A DNA stretch of 64,000 bases from a virus. Both the position numbers and the translations under genes were made by a program. Of the stretch, positions 1-7,490 are shown piece after piece (positions within the stretch are counted from its first letter, which is position 1; the number at the start of each line of letters is the position of its first letter). The notes beneath the pieces are model-generated. The model was not told the DNA's origin. It worked only from the letters and a program-made list of their open reading frames with translations, and did no database searches. The DNA is taken from the IMG/VR virus record IMGVR_UViG_3300005527_000058, positions 1-64,000 of that record; one strand, given 5' to 3'.

Positions 1-270
1 ACCACTATTTTTATAATAAACATATATTATGGTTCCGTTATCTCTTGTAATAATATCAATTAATTTAATATCACCAGTTAACTTGATATTAGTTTCTTCA
101 AAAAACTCCCGTTTTGCTCCGTTAATCGGACTTTCATTAGTATTAACCTTACCTAAAGGAATAGACCACTCACCACCATACGCTTGTTTTTCAGCTCTTT
201 TACACATTAATACCTTATCACCGTATTGGATAATCGTACCAGAAACAACTTTCATTTTATCAGTATTCAT
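1..270 (-). CDS. Nudix hydrolase, C-terminus cut by window edge
   Basis: The first 90 residues are readable from an ATG at 270 and the frame stays open to base 1. A complete Nudix box is visible: G40, five residues, E46, seven residues, R54-E55, then E58-E59 (in the stretch ending AKREFFEETNI). The family hydrolyses nucleoside diphosphates linked to another moiety, using divalent metal held by the box glutamates. The strand before it (VLMCKRA..GGEWSIPLGK) fits the usual Nudix beta-sheet entry. It diverges from the DUF192 gene, with only 14 bases between the two start codons. The substrate cannot be judged from this fragment; clean-up of modified nucleotides or mRNA decapping are both known phage uses. 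Confidence 0.85.
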   Translation of the reverse strand, partial: MNTDKMKVVSGTIIQYGDKVLMCKRAEKQAYGGEWSIPLGKVNTNESPINGAKREFFEETNIKLTGDIKLIDIITRDNGTIIYVYYKNSG

Positions 271-284
271 ATATTTATCAGTAT

Positions 285-626
285 ATGATTATAAGTATAA
301 ACAAAAAGAAATTCAAAGTAAAAACTGTAGTTTCTAAAAAAGATACCATCAATGGTATGATGAACAAAAAGTTCAATACAGAATTCAACGGAATGTTATT
401 CATTATGGACGAAGGTGAACATTGTTTTTGGATGAAGAATTGTATAATCCCATTAGACATTATTTACATTGAAGATGGTAGGATTACCGAGATTCATCAT
501 GATTGTCCTCCGTGTAAGTCAGATGATTGTACTAACTACTGTGGTGAAGGAGATTTTATATTGGAAGTTAAAGGTGGTACTTGTAAAAAGAATGGAATTA
601 AAGTGGGTGATTTAGTCCACATCTAA
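285..626 (+). CDS. DUF192 family protein
   Basis: This 113-aa protein has the DUF192 (COG1430) signature: a GM(L/M)F strand followed by FWMKN and IPLDIIYIEDGRI, then a PC segment and a late ILEV..GT..KNGIKVGD strand. The family is small, beta-rich and of unknown biochemical role; cellular members are often exported but no signal peptide is seen here. Extra cysteines (PPCKSDDCTNYC, TCKK) could bind metal or form disulfides. The 3' end overlaps the stop of the convergent DHH gene by 15 bases. The start leaves almost no room for a leader, so a leaderless or very short transcript is likely. Confidence 0.8.
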   Translation: MIISINKKKFKVKTVVSKKDTINGMMNKKFNTEFNGMLFIMDEGEHCFWMKNCIIPLDIIYIEDGRITEIHHDCPPCKSDDCTNYCGEGDFILEVKGGTCKKNGIKVGDLVHI

Positions 627-2174
627 ACCACCCTCTTCGTCAATTTTTCTTTGTAATATCTCAATAAACTTATTTCTCATATCCATAATCAAATCTCTAG
701 TTGTTCTTTCCTTCACATCTTCAGAACCTTCATTTTCTTTATTAATTTGTCTCATGGCCGCTTCAACTTGTTTAGGTGACAATTTTCTATATTTTAGAAG
801 TTTACCTTTTATGTCTTTAACAAAATCATTATCACCTTTGTAATTAGCAATTGGTAATAATTCTTCAGGTAAATCTTTAGTATATGGTTTAGCATAATTA
901 CTATATATGAAATTAATACCCGAAATATTTGTTATACATTTATGACCACCTGAATTAGCATCTAAAAAATCATACCCATTAATTGAGTTTCCGTTATAAG
1001 ACGGCATTTCACCATATATTGCTTCCATATCTCTTTTAGTGAAACCAACAGAATCTTCAGTTGCACTTCTTTCAGATATCTTTTTAATAAGCGAATATGG
1101 TAATATTTGTTGTTCTAACTCAGGTTTAAAAAATTCTAATACTTCATCTTTGATTTTACCTAAATCAATCCCTTTAAGAGCTCGTTCTTTTTTAAATGGA
1201 TTACAAGATGCTTGGACCATACCGACTGATGCCATACCAGTAACTAAAAAGTCAGCATCAGGATATAATTCAAATGGGATATATCTATCATATGAACCTT
1301 TCTTCATATGACCTAAATCAAATTGTGTTAAAATATTACCGATAACCTGAACACCAGCATTAGTCGCAGTACCTTCTTTTCTATCTTTAATATATTTTTC
1401 TTGGTTTTTTATCATTGTATCAATATCTGCATAATTCCTTTCTATTGCAAATTGTTTAATAAGATTATAGATACCTTTAATAGATGGTTCAGAACGCATA
1501 ACCAAATCCTCCATAAATTTAGGATAATTCTTATAAGCCAATAATAGTTTGTTGGTAACAAGTCCCAACATAACCATATTCTCTCTACTAGTTTTATTTT
1601 CATCAAAACTAAATATGAAATTCATAACCATCTTGGGAGTAATATTATTCATAGCGTAATTAGCCGAGTCTACTGTTGAGATTATAAATAAATCAACATC
1701 TGAAAATAATTCTTTTGGAGAGACCGTTTGTGATATCGTCTCAACATTTGACCTTGAATGTTTGAAACTTGTTGATGTACCTTTTTCAACACCCGCTTGG
1801 CTATCGTGGTGGTCTGTATGTATTTTAAACATTGGTTTTCCGTGAGCAAAGTCCACTAACACAGGCATAACCTCACCTTTAGCGTCAGGTTTCTTTATCG
1901 CCCATTCTTTTTCACCATATTGTATAACTTCACAATCAACAACTTCAAAACCTTGATTCTCAAGATACTTTTTCATTGCAATTGCCGTTGTTACCCCATC
2001 CAAATCTTGATGAAAATAAATTTTTGCTTTCTTGTATCTTTCATGAATATTACCCATTTCATCATCACTGTCAGAACCTAAAAATTTAGTAATATCTCTA
2101 ATACCTGATTCAGTAATAATTTTTTTGATGACAGTTTTTAATTCTGATTCTGTTAATCTTACCTTTTTTTTCAT
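612..2174 (-). CDS. DHH-family phosphoesterase
   Basis: The 520-aa protein has the DHH superfamily core: FHQDLDGVTTA near residue 55 (motif I) and HTDHHDSQ near 120 (the DHH motif itself), with conserved aspartates between them (VLVDFAHG). DHH enzymes use two metal ions to cleave phosphodiesters and include RecJ exonuclease and NrnA-type nanoRNases. I choose the ATG at 2174 (MKKKVRLTES); the upstream extension in this frame would start with TTG inside the previous gene. The N-terminus carries an LTESELKTVIKKIITES helix that recurs in other proteins of the window and precedes the enzyme domain. The C-terminal third shows no DHHA1 motif I can identify. It could degrade host or phage nucleic acid, or be carried in the virion. 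Confidence 0.75.
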   Translation of the reverse strand: MKKKVRLTESELKTVIKKIITESGIRDITKFLGSDSDDEMGNIHERYKKAKIYFHQDLDGVTTAIAMKKYLENQGFEVVDCEVIQYGEKEWAIKKPDAKGEVMPVLVDFAHGKPMFKIHTDHHDSQAGVEKGTSTSFKHSRSNVETISQTVSPKELFSDVDLFIISTVDSANYAMNNITPKMVMNFIFSFDENKTSRENMVMLGLVTNKLLLAYKNYPKFMEDLVMRSEPSIKGIYNLIKQFAIERNYADIDTMIKNQEKYIKDRKEGTATNAGVQVIGNILTQFDLGHMKKGSYDRYIPFELYPDADFLVTGMASVGMVQASCNPFKKERALKGIDLGKIKDEVLEFFKPELEQQILPYSLIKKISERSATEDSVGFTKRDMEAIYGEMPSYNGNSINGYDFLDANSGGHKCITNISGINFIYSNYAKPYTKDLPEELLPIANYKGDNDFVKDIKGKLLKYRKLSPKQVEAAMRQINKENEGSEDVKERTTRDLIMDMRNKFIEILQRKIDEEGGLDVD

Positions 2175-2175
2175 A

Positions 2176-3291
2176 TTACTTAGCAAAAATTGATGACAAT
2201 AGACTACCTATTGGGTCTAATTTAAATTTATTATCTTTTAATGAATCGTCAGTTTTCATTGATGAGTCTTCAACTTCACTATCACCTCCAAAATCTTCAT
2301 TCCAGTATTTTTTAGCTTTAGCGGTTTTATTGTAATCCTCAATTTCATCATCAAGATTTGGTACTTGTTTTATTAATTCATTAGGTCCTACAAAGTTTCC
2401 AATACCCAAACTATCAAGTAAACCTAAATACCATTTAGTTCGTCTCATTAATGACCTTGTTGCAGCATTGCCAAACAATCTAGGGGCACCTGCCGTAAAT
2501 TTTTGCCATAAAGAGGCATCTGATGTAATATATTTTAAATAATTTTTTCCTTGACCGTAATCTCTAAAACCTCTGAACCCTGTTTGTTGTCCCATTAATT
2601 TGGCGAACTCTTCTTTCTCAGCAGCAGATAATGCTTTTTCACCTTTTAATCCTGACTTAAGTATTTCACCCTCAGCCTTCATATATCTACTACCTTTTGT
2701 GAATAATCTAATAAACTCCTCAATCAAATTAACTAATCTTGGACCTAAATAAGGAACTTTACCCACTGACGCTCTTAATATTTCAATTAACTTGGTTGCC
2801 CATTTTGGAGCTGTTTCTACTAACTTAGCAACAGGTCCACCAATTTTTTCAGCGGTAGACGCCATCTTAACCGCATCACCAGCAACAGTTGCCGCTTTAA
2901 ACGCTTTCATACTATCACCACCTATCTTAATCGCCCCTACAACAGGTTTGGCTAAAACATCACCTAAATAAGGTAAAACAGATATAAATGACAATAAAGC
3001 GAATAATTTATCACCTTGTCTCCAATAACTAATACCGTTAATTAAATCTACAACACCTGTTGGGTCAAATATACCAACAATATCCCCAATAGTATTATAC
3101 CATTTAGATTCATTAATTAATTTAGCTTTTTCAGGGTAAGTTGCTTTTAGGAATTCAACAACAAAAGTTTTATCATCAATACTAAGTTTTGACCACTTTT
3201 CTTCTAAGATGTTGAAAAACTCTTCCTTATATATTTGAGTCATCTTTGATTTAAGTTCTGACTCTGTTAATACTATACCATTCATTGACAT
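2176..3291 (-). CDS. hydrophobic protein with LTESEL leader; possible ejected or pretoxin-like protein
   Basis: The 371-aa product starts MSMNGIVLTESELKS, the same short helix seen at the front of the downstream DHH protein. After about 70 residues comes a hydrophobic stretch (FDPTGVVDLING then LFALLSFISVLPYLGD) rich in Gly, Pro and Ala. This resembles the pre-toxin segments that precede effector domains in polymorphic toxins; that resemblance is by eye only. The C-terminal 150 residues are unassigned. The upstream ORF extension lies in a terminator, which supports the ATG at 3291. It is separated from the methyltransferase by that terminator and ends one base before the DHH start. Confidence 0.6.
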   Translation of the reverse strand: MSMNGIVLTESELKSKMTQIYKEEFFNILEEKWSKLSIDDKTFVVEFLKATYPEKAKLINESKWYNTIGDIVGIFDPTGVVDLINGISYWRQGDKLFALLSFISVLPYLGDVLAKPVVGAIKIGGDSMKAFKAATVAGDAVKMASTAEKIGGPVAKLVETAPKWATKLIEILRASVGKVPYLGPRLVNLIEEFIRLFTKGSRYMKAEGEILKSGLKGEKALSAAEKEEFAKLMGQQTGFRGFRDYGQGKNYLKYITSDASLWQKFTAGAPRLFGNAATRSLMRRTKWYLGLLDSLGIGNFVGPNELIKQVPNLDDEIEDYNKTAKAKKYWNEDFGGDSEVEDSSMKTDDSLKDNKFKLDPIGSLLSSIFAK

Positions 3292-3321
3292 TTTATTTAT
3301 TCTATAAATATTAGAATAAAC

Positions 3322-3346
3322 AAAAAACCCCAACTTTTATTGGGGA
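3322..3346 (-). terminator. intrinsic terminator behind the methyltransferase
   Basis: On the minus strand a CCCCAA/TTGGGG stem with a six-base loop is followed by six T. The methyltransferase stop codon lies within the hairpin loop. Confidence 0.75.
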
Positions 3347-4203
3347 TTCTCAAATTCTAATTGTTGTTGTCTTTTTTGTTCAACAAATGCTTGGACTCGT
3401 TCTGTTGCAATTTGTTGATAGTTAGGTGATAATTCAATACCTATCCATCTTCTATCTAATATCTCAGCAGCAACCAAACTTGTTCCTGAACCCGCGAATG
3501 GGTCTAATATTACATCATTCTTATATGATAATATTTTTATGGCTTTCGTTGGGATATCCATTGAGAATGTTGCTTTAGTTAATGATTTAGTGTCCGCAAA
3601 ATACTTCCACTGACCGAACACCAATTCCATAAACTCTTTCTTATCCATTTCATCGTATACCACTTTCTTTTTGAATGTTCCGTCTTCTTGTTCAATCTCT
3701 ACGGTTTCACCCTTCCATTGTGGTTCACCCTTAACTTTCTTAATGTGTTTGTTTTTGTACGCTAAAATCACACATTCCTTCGGGTTATATATGTACGGCG
3801 AACTCGGACTCATCCATGAACCCCAAGCAGTTGTTTTACTACGATGAGGTGAATCTTCTTCAAGGTCAACAATACCAAAGAACTTAAAACCAATTCGTTT
3901 CATTACTTGGTATACTTCGGATACAAAAAATATTCTACCTCCTTTGTCTTGTCTATTAATTTCATAAGGAATGTTTAACGCAATCCTACCATCATCTTTT
4001 AATATTTGGTAAGCTTCAGTCAACCACTCTTTGGTAAATTTAAGATACTCATCAAAATATACATCATCGTCGTGTACGTCATAGGCAATCCCGACTCCAT
4101 AAGGTGGTGATGTAACAATTAAATCAACCGAATCAATCGGCATTTCCGACATCACTTTAACACAATCACCATTGGTGATTTTTCCTAAATAATTTTCTAT
4201 CAT
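3337..4203 (-). CDS. DNA methyltransferase, beta class (N6-adenine or N4-cytosine)
   Basis: The catalytic motif IV (TSPPYGVG) lies near residue 32 and the SAM-binding motif I (LDPFAGSGTSLVAAE) near residue 235. That order is the one found in beta-class amino-methyltransferases. SPPY is compatible with either N4-cytosine or N6-adenine methylation. No restriction endonuclease is adjacent, so an orphan enzyme is likely, for example one protecting phage DNA from host restriction. At 288 aa it has a normal length and looks intact. The recognition sequence cannot be predicted from the sequence. Confidence 0.9.
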   Translation of the reverse strand: MIENYLGKITNGDCVKVMSEMPIDSVDLIVTSPPYGVGIAYDVHDDDVYFDEYLKFTKEWLTEAYQILKDDGRIALNIPYEINRQDKGGRIFFVSEVYQVMKRIGFKFFGIVDLEEDSPHRSKTTAWGSWMSPSSPYIYNPKECVILAYKNKHIKKVKGEPQWKGETVEIEQEDGTFKKKVVYDEMDKKEFMELVFGQWKYFADTKSLTKATFSMDIPTKAIKILSYKNDVILDPFAGSGTSLVAAEILDRRWIGIELSPNYQQIATERVQAFVEQKRQQQLEFENPQ

Positions 4204-4210
4204 ATTAACT

Positions 4211-4732
4211 TTATTTTAAATGGTAATGATAACCTTTACTTGATGTATCACCATAACCTTTATAAATGTTATGGTCATCACCATTATAAGTAATTCCCGT
4301 GACTAATTCAATCATATCGCCAATGTTTGTTAGAGATAATTTAAGTAGTTCAGGATTAAATTCGCCCTCTAATGGTATATCATAAATTACATGTTCACCC
4401 TTACAATAATCCTCAATAAACAAATACAAACCTTCATCACAATATTTGTCTTGGAATTCTATGTTATCATAGTCAACCTTTTCTGTTTCATAGATTATTT
4501 CACCATCTTCATTCTCCACTCTAAAATATAATGCGTCAGGATAAACACCCATAATTGTTTCTTCAGGACTATCAAAAAAAGATTCAACTTCAAGTATTTG
4601 ACATATATCGTCATATTCCATATTATCACCTTCAACATCTTCGTTATAGAAAGTATCAAACTGTTCTTCGTTGATTTTGAAGGGGTATATTTCGGACCCT
4701 CTGCCTCCAATTATAATTTTATAATATTTCAT
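4211..4732 (-). CDS. acidic protein of unknown function
   Basis: The 173-aa product is rich in Asp, Glu and Tyr and has no motif I recognise. It begins MKYYKIIIGGRG and ends in a Gly/His/Tyr-rich tail (GYGDTSSKGYHYHLK). The strongly acidic composition recalls DNA-mimic or inhibitor proteins of phages, but that is only a compositional hint. It lies one base after the 65-aa gene and seven bases before the methyltransferase, so the three are probably co-transcribed. Confidence 0.7.
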   Translation of the reverse strand: MKYYKIIIGGRGSEIYPFKINEEQFDTFYNEDVEGDNMEYDDICQILEVESFFDSPEETIMGVYPDALYFRVENEDGEIIYETEKVDYDNIEFQDKYCDEGLYLFIEDYCKGEHVIYDIPLEGEFNPELLKLSLTNIGDMIELVTGITYNGDDHNIYKGYGDTSSKGYHYHLK

Positions 4733-4733
4733 T

Positions 4734-4931
4734 TTAATTTAAATTGATTTCTTCTTGATGACACAATACTACTTCTTTGTTTTCCTCATCAACAAAGCCA
4801 GCAACTATCGCTTTATCAACCCTATATCTATATTCTTCGTTAATAATACCCTCTTCCCCATTGACGCAAGAATAATCATCAAATTCTTCGGGTAGAGAAT
4901 TTAACCATTCTTTAAGTTCTTTTAATTTCAT
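4734..4931 (-). CDS. small acidic protein of unknown function
   Basis: I start at the ATG at 4931 (MKLKELKEWLNSLPEEFDD), giving 65 aa; a 12-residue upstream extension is possible but starts inside an A/T-rich leader. The N-terminal helix with LPEEFDDY is a pattern often seen in small phage and plasmid proteins, without known function. It is followed by a short beta-rich part (KAIVAGFVDEENKEVVL). Confidence 0.65.
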   Translation of the reverse strand: MKLKELKEWLNSLPEEFDDYSCVNGEEGIINEEYRYRVDKAIVAGFVDEENKEVVLCHQEEINLN

Positions 4932-4982
4932 TACTCTTTTTTTTAAAGAATAATAATTATAAACCAATAAATCAAATAGATT

Positions 4983-5927
4983 TTACCAACAAGAAATCAG
5001 AACAAGACCGTCACCACCTCGTCCACCACTTCCTCCTGTTGATGCATATGAAGCACCACCTCCACCACCACCTGAACCATAAGAACCTCGTCCACCAATA
5101 CCTCCGACCGCTGCACTAACACCTTTAGAACCACCACCTGAACCACCCGTATATACCATAGGTAAGTTTAAGTAAGATTCTGTTGTTGGGTTAATCCCAT
5201 TAAACCCACTCTTACCTCCAATAAGTGCAGCTGTTGACCCATCAGCATTACCACCTAAAATACTAGGTAAAAAACCACTACCTATAATGTCACCACCTGC
5301 TCTTGTGTTGGCACCTGATATACTAACACCACCTCCACCAGCACCACCTGTAACAGGTAATGATGGTGTAATGCTCGTTCCATCTGTTGGTGTATTAGCA
5401 CCACCAGCACCACCTCCTTGTCCATTTACAGAGGTAATCATACCCATATTCGCCAAAGGGTAATTAGTGTATGTCCATCTAGTTCCAGCAGTTCCACCAA
5501 CTCCTGAACCTGAAACTGAGTTGGTACCTCCACCACCACCACCCGCAGCGGCGTCTCCACTTTGAGCAACAATAAATATTGGTGATGTACTAGACCTGAT
5601 TGATACATAAGATAATACACCCGATGCCGCCCCAGTACCCGCTGCGGCCCCATTAGAACCTATCCCAACACTAATATATAATGTATCGGGTAATAAAAAT
5701 GCGGGGTATAAAGCCACGGTAATAGATGATGATGCACCACCACCACCTCCTCCTCCTGAGTTGTTACCACCTGTTCTACCTCCACCACCAGCACCGCCAG
5801 CACCAATAACATACATATAAACAAAATTAATGTTAGATGGTTTTGTCCAAGTTTGCCAATTAGTACTTGTAGTTGCGTAAAACACTTTGTGGTAAAGTGA
5901 TTTATTTGGTAAATTTAATATATCCAT
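4983..5927 (-). CDS. glycine-rich tail fibre adhesin, copy 1
   Basis: The 314-aa protein has a short N-terminal domain with WQTWTKPSNINFVYMYVIGAG, then long runs of glycine interrupted by beta-strand-like pieces, and ends GGRGGDGLVLISCW. This matches the phage glycine-rich domain proteins; T4-related gp38-type adhesins fold such segments into a sandwich of polyglycine II helices that bind the host receptor. It lies four bases after its paralogue at 5932-6852 and shares domain order with it. Receptor specificity probably lies in the variable loops between Gly runs. The proline-rich plus-strand frames here are only the complement of the glycine codons. Confidence 0.8.
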   Translation of the reverse strand: MDILNLPNKSLYHKVFYATTSTNWQTWTKPSNINFVYMYVIGAGGAGGGGRTGGNNSGGGGGGGASSSITVALYPAFLLPDTLYISVGIGSNGAAAGTGAASGVLSYVSIRSSTSPIFIVAQSGDAAAGGGGGGTNSVSGSGVGGTAGTRWTYTNYPLANMGMITSVNGQGGGAGGANTPTDGTSITPSLPVTGGAGGGGVSISGANTRAGGDIIGSGFLPSILGGNADGSTAALIGGKSGFNGINPTTESYLNLPMVYTGGSGGGSKGVSAAVGGIGGRGSYGSGGGGGGASYASTGGSGGRGGDGLVLISCW

Positions 5928-5931
5928 ATAA

Positions 5932-6852
5932 TTAATAACAAGTTACTATCACAATACCATCACCACCACGACCTCCAGGGCCTGAGTTATTGGTTACACC
6001 AACACCACCACCTCCGCCACCTGAGCCGTATCCACCAGCACCACCTGACCCTCCTGTGTTATTGTTTGATGCACCACCGCCTGCACCTCCTGTAAAAAAT
6101 AATGGTAATGATGTTATTCCGTTTATTGATGGATTTAACGATATAAAACCACCTGACCCATCAGTTCCATTTAAATTGACGTTTCCTGTGCCACCTGAGA
6201 TTGTTGGACAAAATCCTGAGCCATTAATATCTGCACCGTTAAAGACTGAACCTAAGTTTGTTCCTCCACCAGCAGCCCCACCCGTAGTTATACCCGCTAT
6301 AGAAATATTTGTTGGGGCCGTAGTCGTTGTTCCTGCACCTCCTGATTGGCCACCAATTGATGTGACTAAACCTAAATCACTCAAAACACTTCCAGCCCAA
6401 GATGTTCCCGCTGAGCCAGCAGTTCCCGCATTTGTTCCTGAGTTTCCACCACCAGCAGCGGCCGCCCCACTTTGTAATAATATATTTATTGCGGTAGTAT
6501 TTGGTTGTACTGACACATATGAAAGACCGCCAGAACCACCATTACTCCCTGTAGTTCCTGAACCTGGAATACCTCCAGGACCAACCTGAATAAATAAAGT
6601 ATCAGGTATCTGTGATGCCGAAAACATACCTAAAGTAACTGAAGATGAACCACCACCACCACCACTTCTACGTGTTGTAGAACCAGTTCCTGATTGGCCT
6701 GAACCACCTCCTCCACCACCACCAATAACTAAAAAACTAACCATTTTAGCATTACTTGGTTTCTGCCAAATTTGCCAAGAATTACTTCCTCCATTGGTGT
6801 AGAAGACTTGATTATTTAAATCACTATTTGATAAATGAAACGTATCAATCAT
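5932..6852 (-). CDS. glycine-rich tail fibre adhesin, copy 2
   Basis: This 306-aa paralogue of the previous gene starts MIDTFHLSNSDLNNQVFY, has the same SWQIWQKPSN..MVSFLVIGGGG entry and ends GGRGGDGIVIVTCY. The two copies align across their whole length but differ in the strands between the glycine runs, as expected for diversified receptor-binding tips. It follows a 57-aa ORF and a 139-aa structural protein on the same strand, making one tail-tip operon with the 973-aa fibre upstream. Confidence 0.8.
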   Translation of the reverse strand: MIDTFHLSNSDLNNQVFYTNGGSNSWQIWQKPSNAKMVSFLVIGGGGGGGSGQSGTGSTTRRSGGGGGSSSVTLGMFSASQIPDTLFIQVGPGGIPGSGTTGSNGGSGGLSYVSVQPNTTAINILLQSGAAAAGGGNSGTNAGTAGSAGTSWAGSVLSDLGLVTSIGGQSGGAGTTTTAPTNISIAGITTGGAAGGGTNLGSVFNGADINGSGFCPTISGGTGNVNLNGTDGSGGFISLNPSINGITSLPLFFTGGAGGGASNNNTGGSGGAGGYGSGGGGGGVGVTNNSGPGGRGGDGIVIVTCY

Positions 6853-6864
6853 TTTTATTTAATT

Positions 6865-7038
6865 TTAAACCCAAGAAGGAATTACAGTCTCGGTATTAAT
6901 TATATTATACCCATAAGAACCTTCAAGTATTAATTGATTATTATTTAAATCAACATAATCTATAACGTTACCATTGTCAACAACTTGATAGAATTGACCC
7001 TCATAACCATATTCAAATTCACATAAATAATACTCCAT
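6865..7038 (-). CDS. small protein in the tail-fibre operon
   Basis: An intact 57-aa frame runs from the ATG at 7038 (MEYYLCEFEYGYEG) to a TAA at 6865 and fills the gap between the 139-aa protein and glycine-rich copy 2. It is acidic and Tyr/Asn-rich and ends VIPSWV. No family is recognised. Its tight placement (5- and 12-base spacers) is the main support for it being real. Confidence 0.6.
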   Translation of the reverse strand: MEYYLCEFEYGYEGQFYQVVDNGNVIDYVDLNNNQLILEGSYGYNIINTETVIPSWV

Positions 7039-7043
7039 ATTTT

Positions 7044-7463
7044 TTAATATTTACCACCAATACAAGTTATCGTGTAACCAGCTGCCACCGCAGTTCCAAG
7101 TGTTACATACAGTCTATATCCCGCAGGTAATGCAAAGTTCAACGGTATTTCGTATGTTGAGAGTGCAGATGTTTCAGACAATGTTGTTGCGGCTAATGAA
7201 ATTTCATCCCACAATGCATTATTTGATGCAGTTGCGGTTGTTGCGCCATTATTTATAAAAACTCTTGCAACTGTTGCTACATTTGTACCTAAAGCCCTAA
7301 ATCTCAGTCTTTGAACATACCCCCCATTAGACCCTGCGGTAAAAACTAATGATATCGTCCCTGATGTTAAATCTTTAGTTGTATTTGCCGTAACCGCAGA
7401 AACCGACCATTGGGTATCCGCTGATGCGGTAAAAATTGGTTGTGTATTTAATGATGTTCCCAT
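7044..7463 (-). CDS. small beta-rich virion protein (tail-tip associated)
   Basis: The 139-aa product (MGTSLNTQPIFTASADTQW) is Thr/Ala/Ser-rich with alternating hydrophobic strands and almost no charge, typical of a phage structural beta-sandwich. It ends YTITCIGGKY. It lies between the long fibre and the glycine-rich adhesins, so a role as a fibre or tail-tip component is inferred from context. No named family is recognised. Confidence 0.65.
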   Translation of the reverse strand: MGTSLNTQPIFTASADTQWSVSAVTANTTKDLTSGTISLVFTAGSNGGYVQRLRFRALGTNVATVARVFINNGATTATASNNALWDEISLAATTLSETSALSTYEIPLNFALPAGYRLYVTLGTAVAAGYTITCIGGKY

Positions 7464-7490
7464 ATTTAATTTTTAATTTTTATTTATTAT

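Noticed and set aside
29-337. Plus-strand open frame over the first 300 bases
   Set aside because: It opposes a clear Nudix box on the minus strand, which is the supported gene.
3292-3333. Longer start for the 371-aa hydrophobic protein
   Set aside because: The extension crosses the terminator of the methyltransferase gene and has no good ATG.
5990-6589. Proline-rich plus-strand frame
   Set aside because: It is the complement of glycine codons in the tail adhesin gene.
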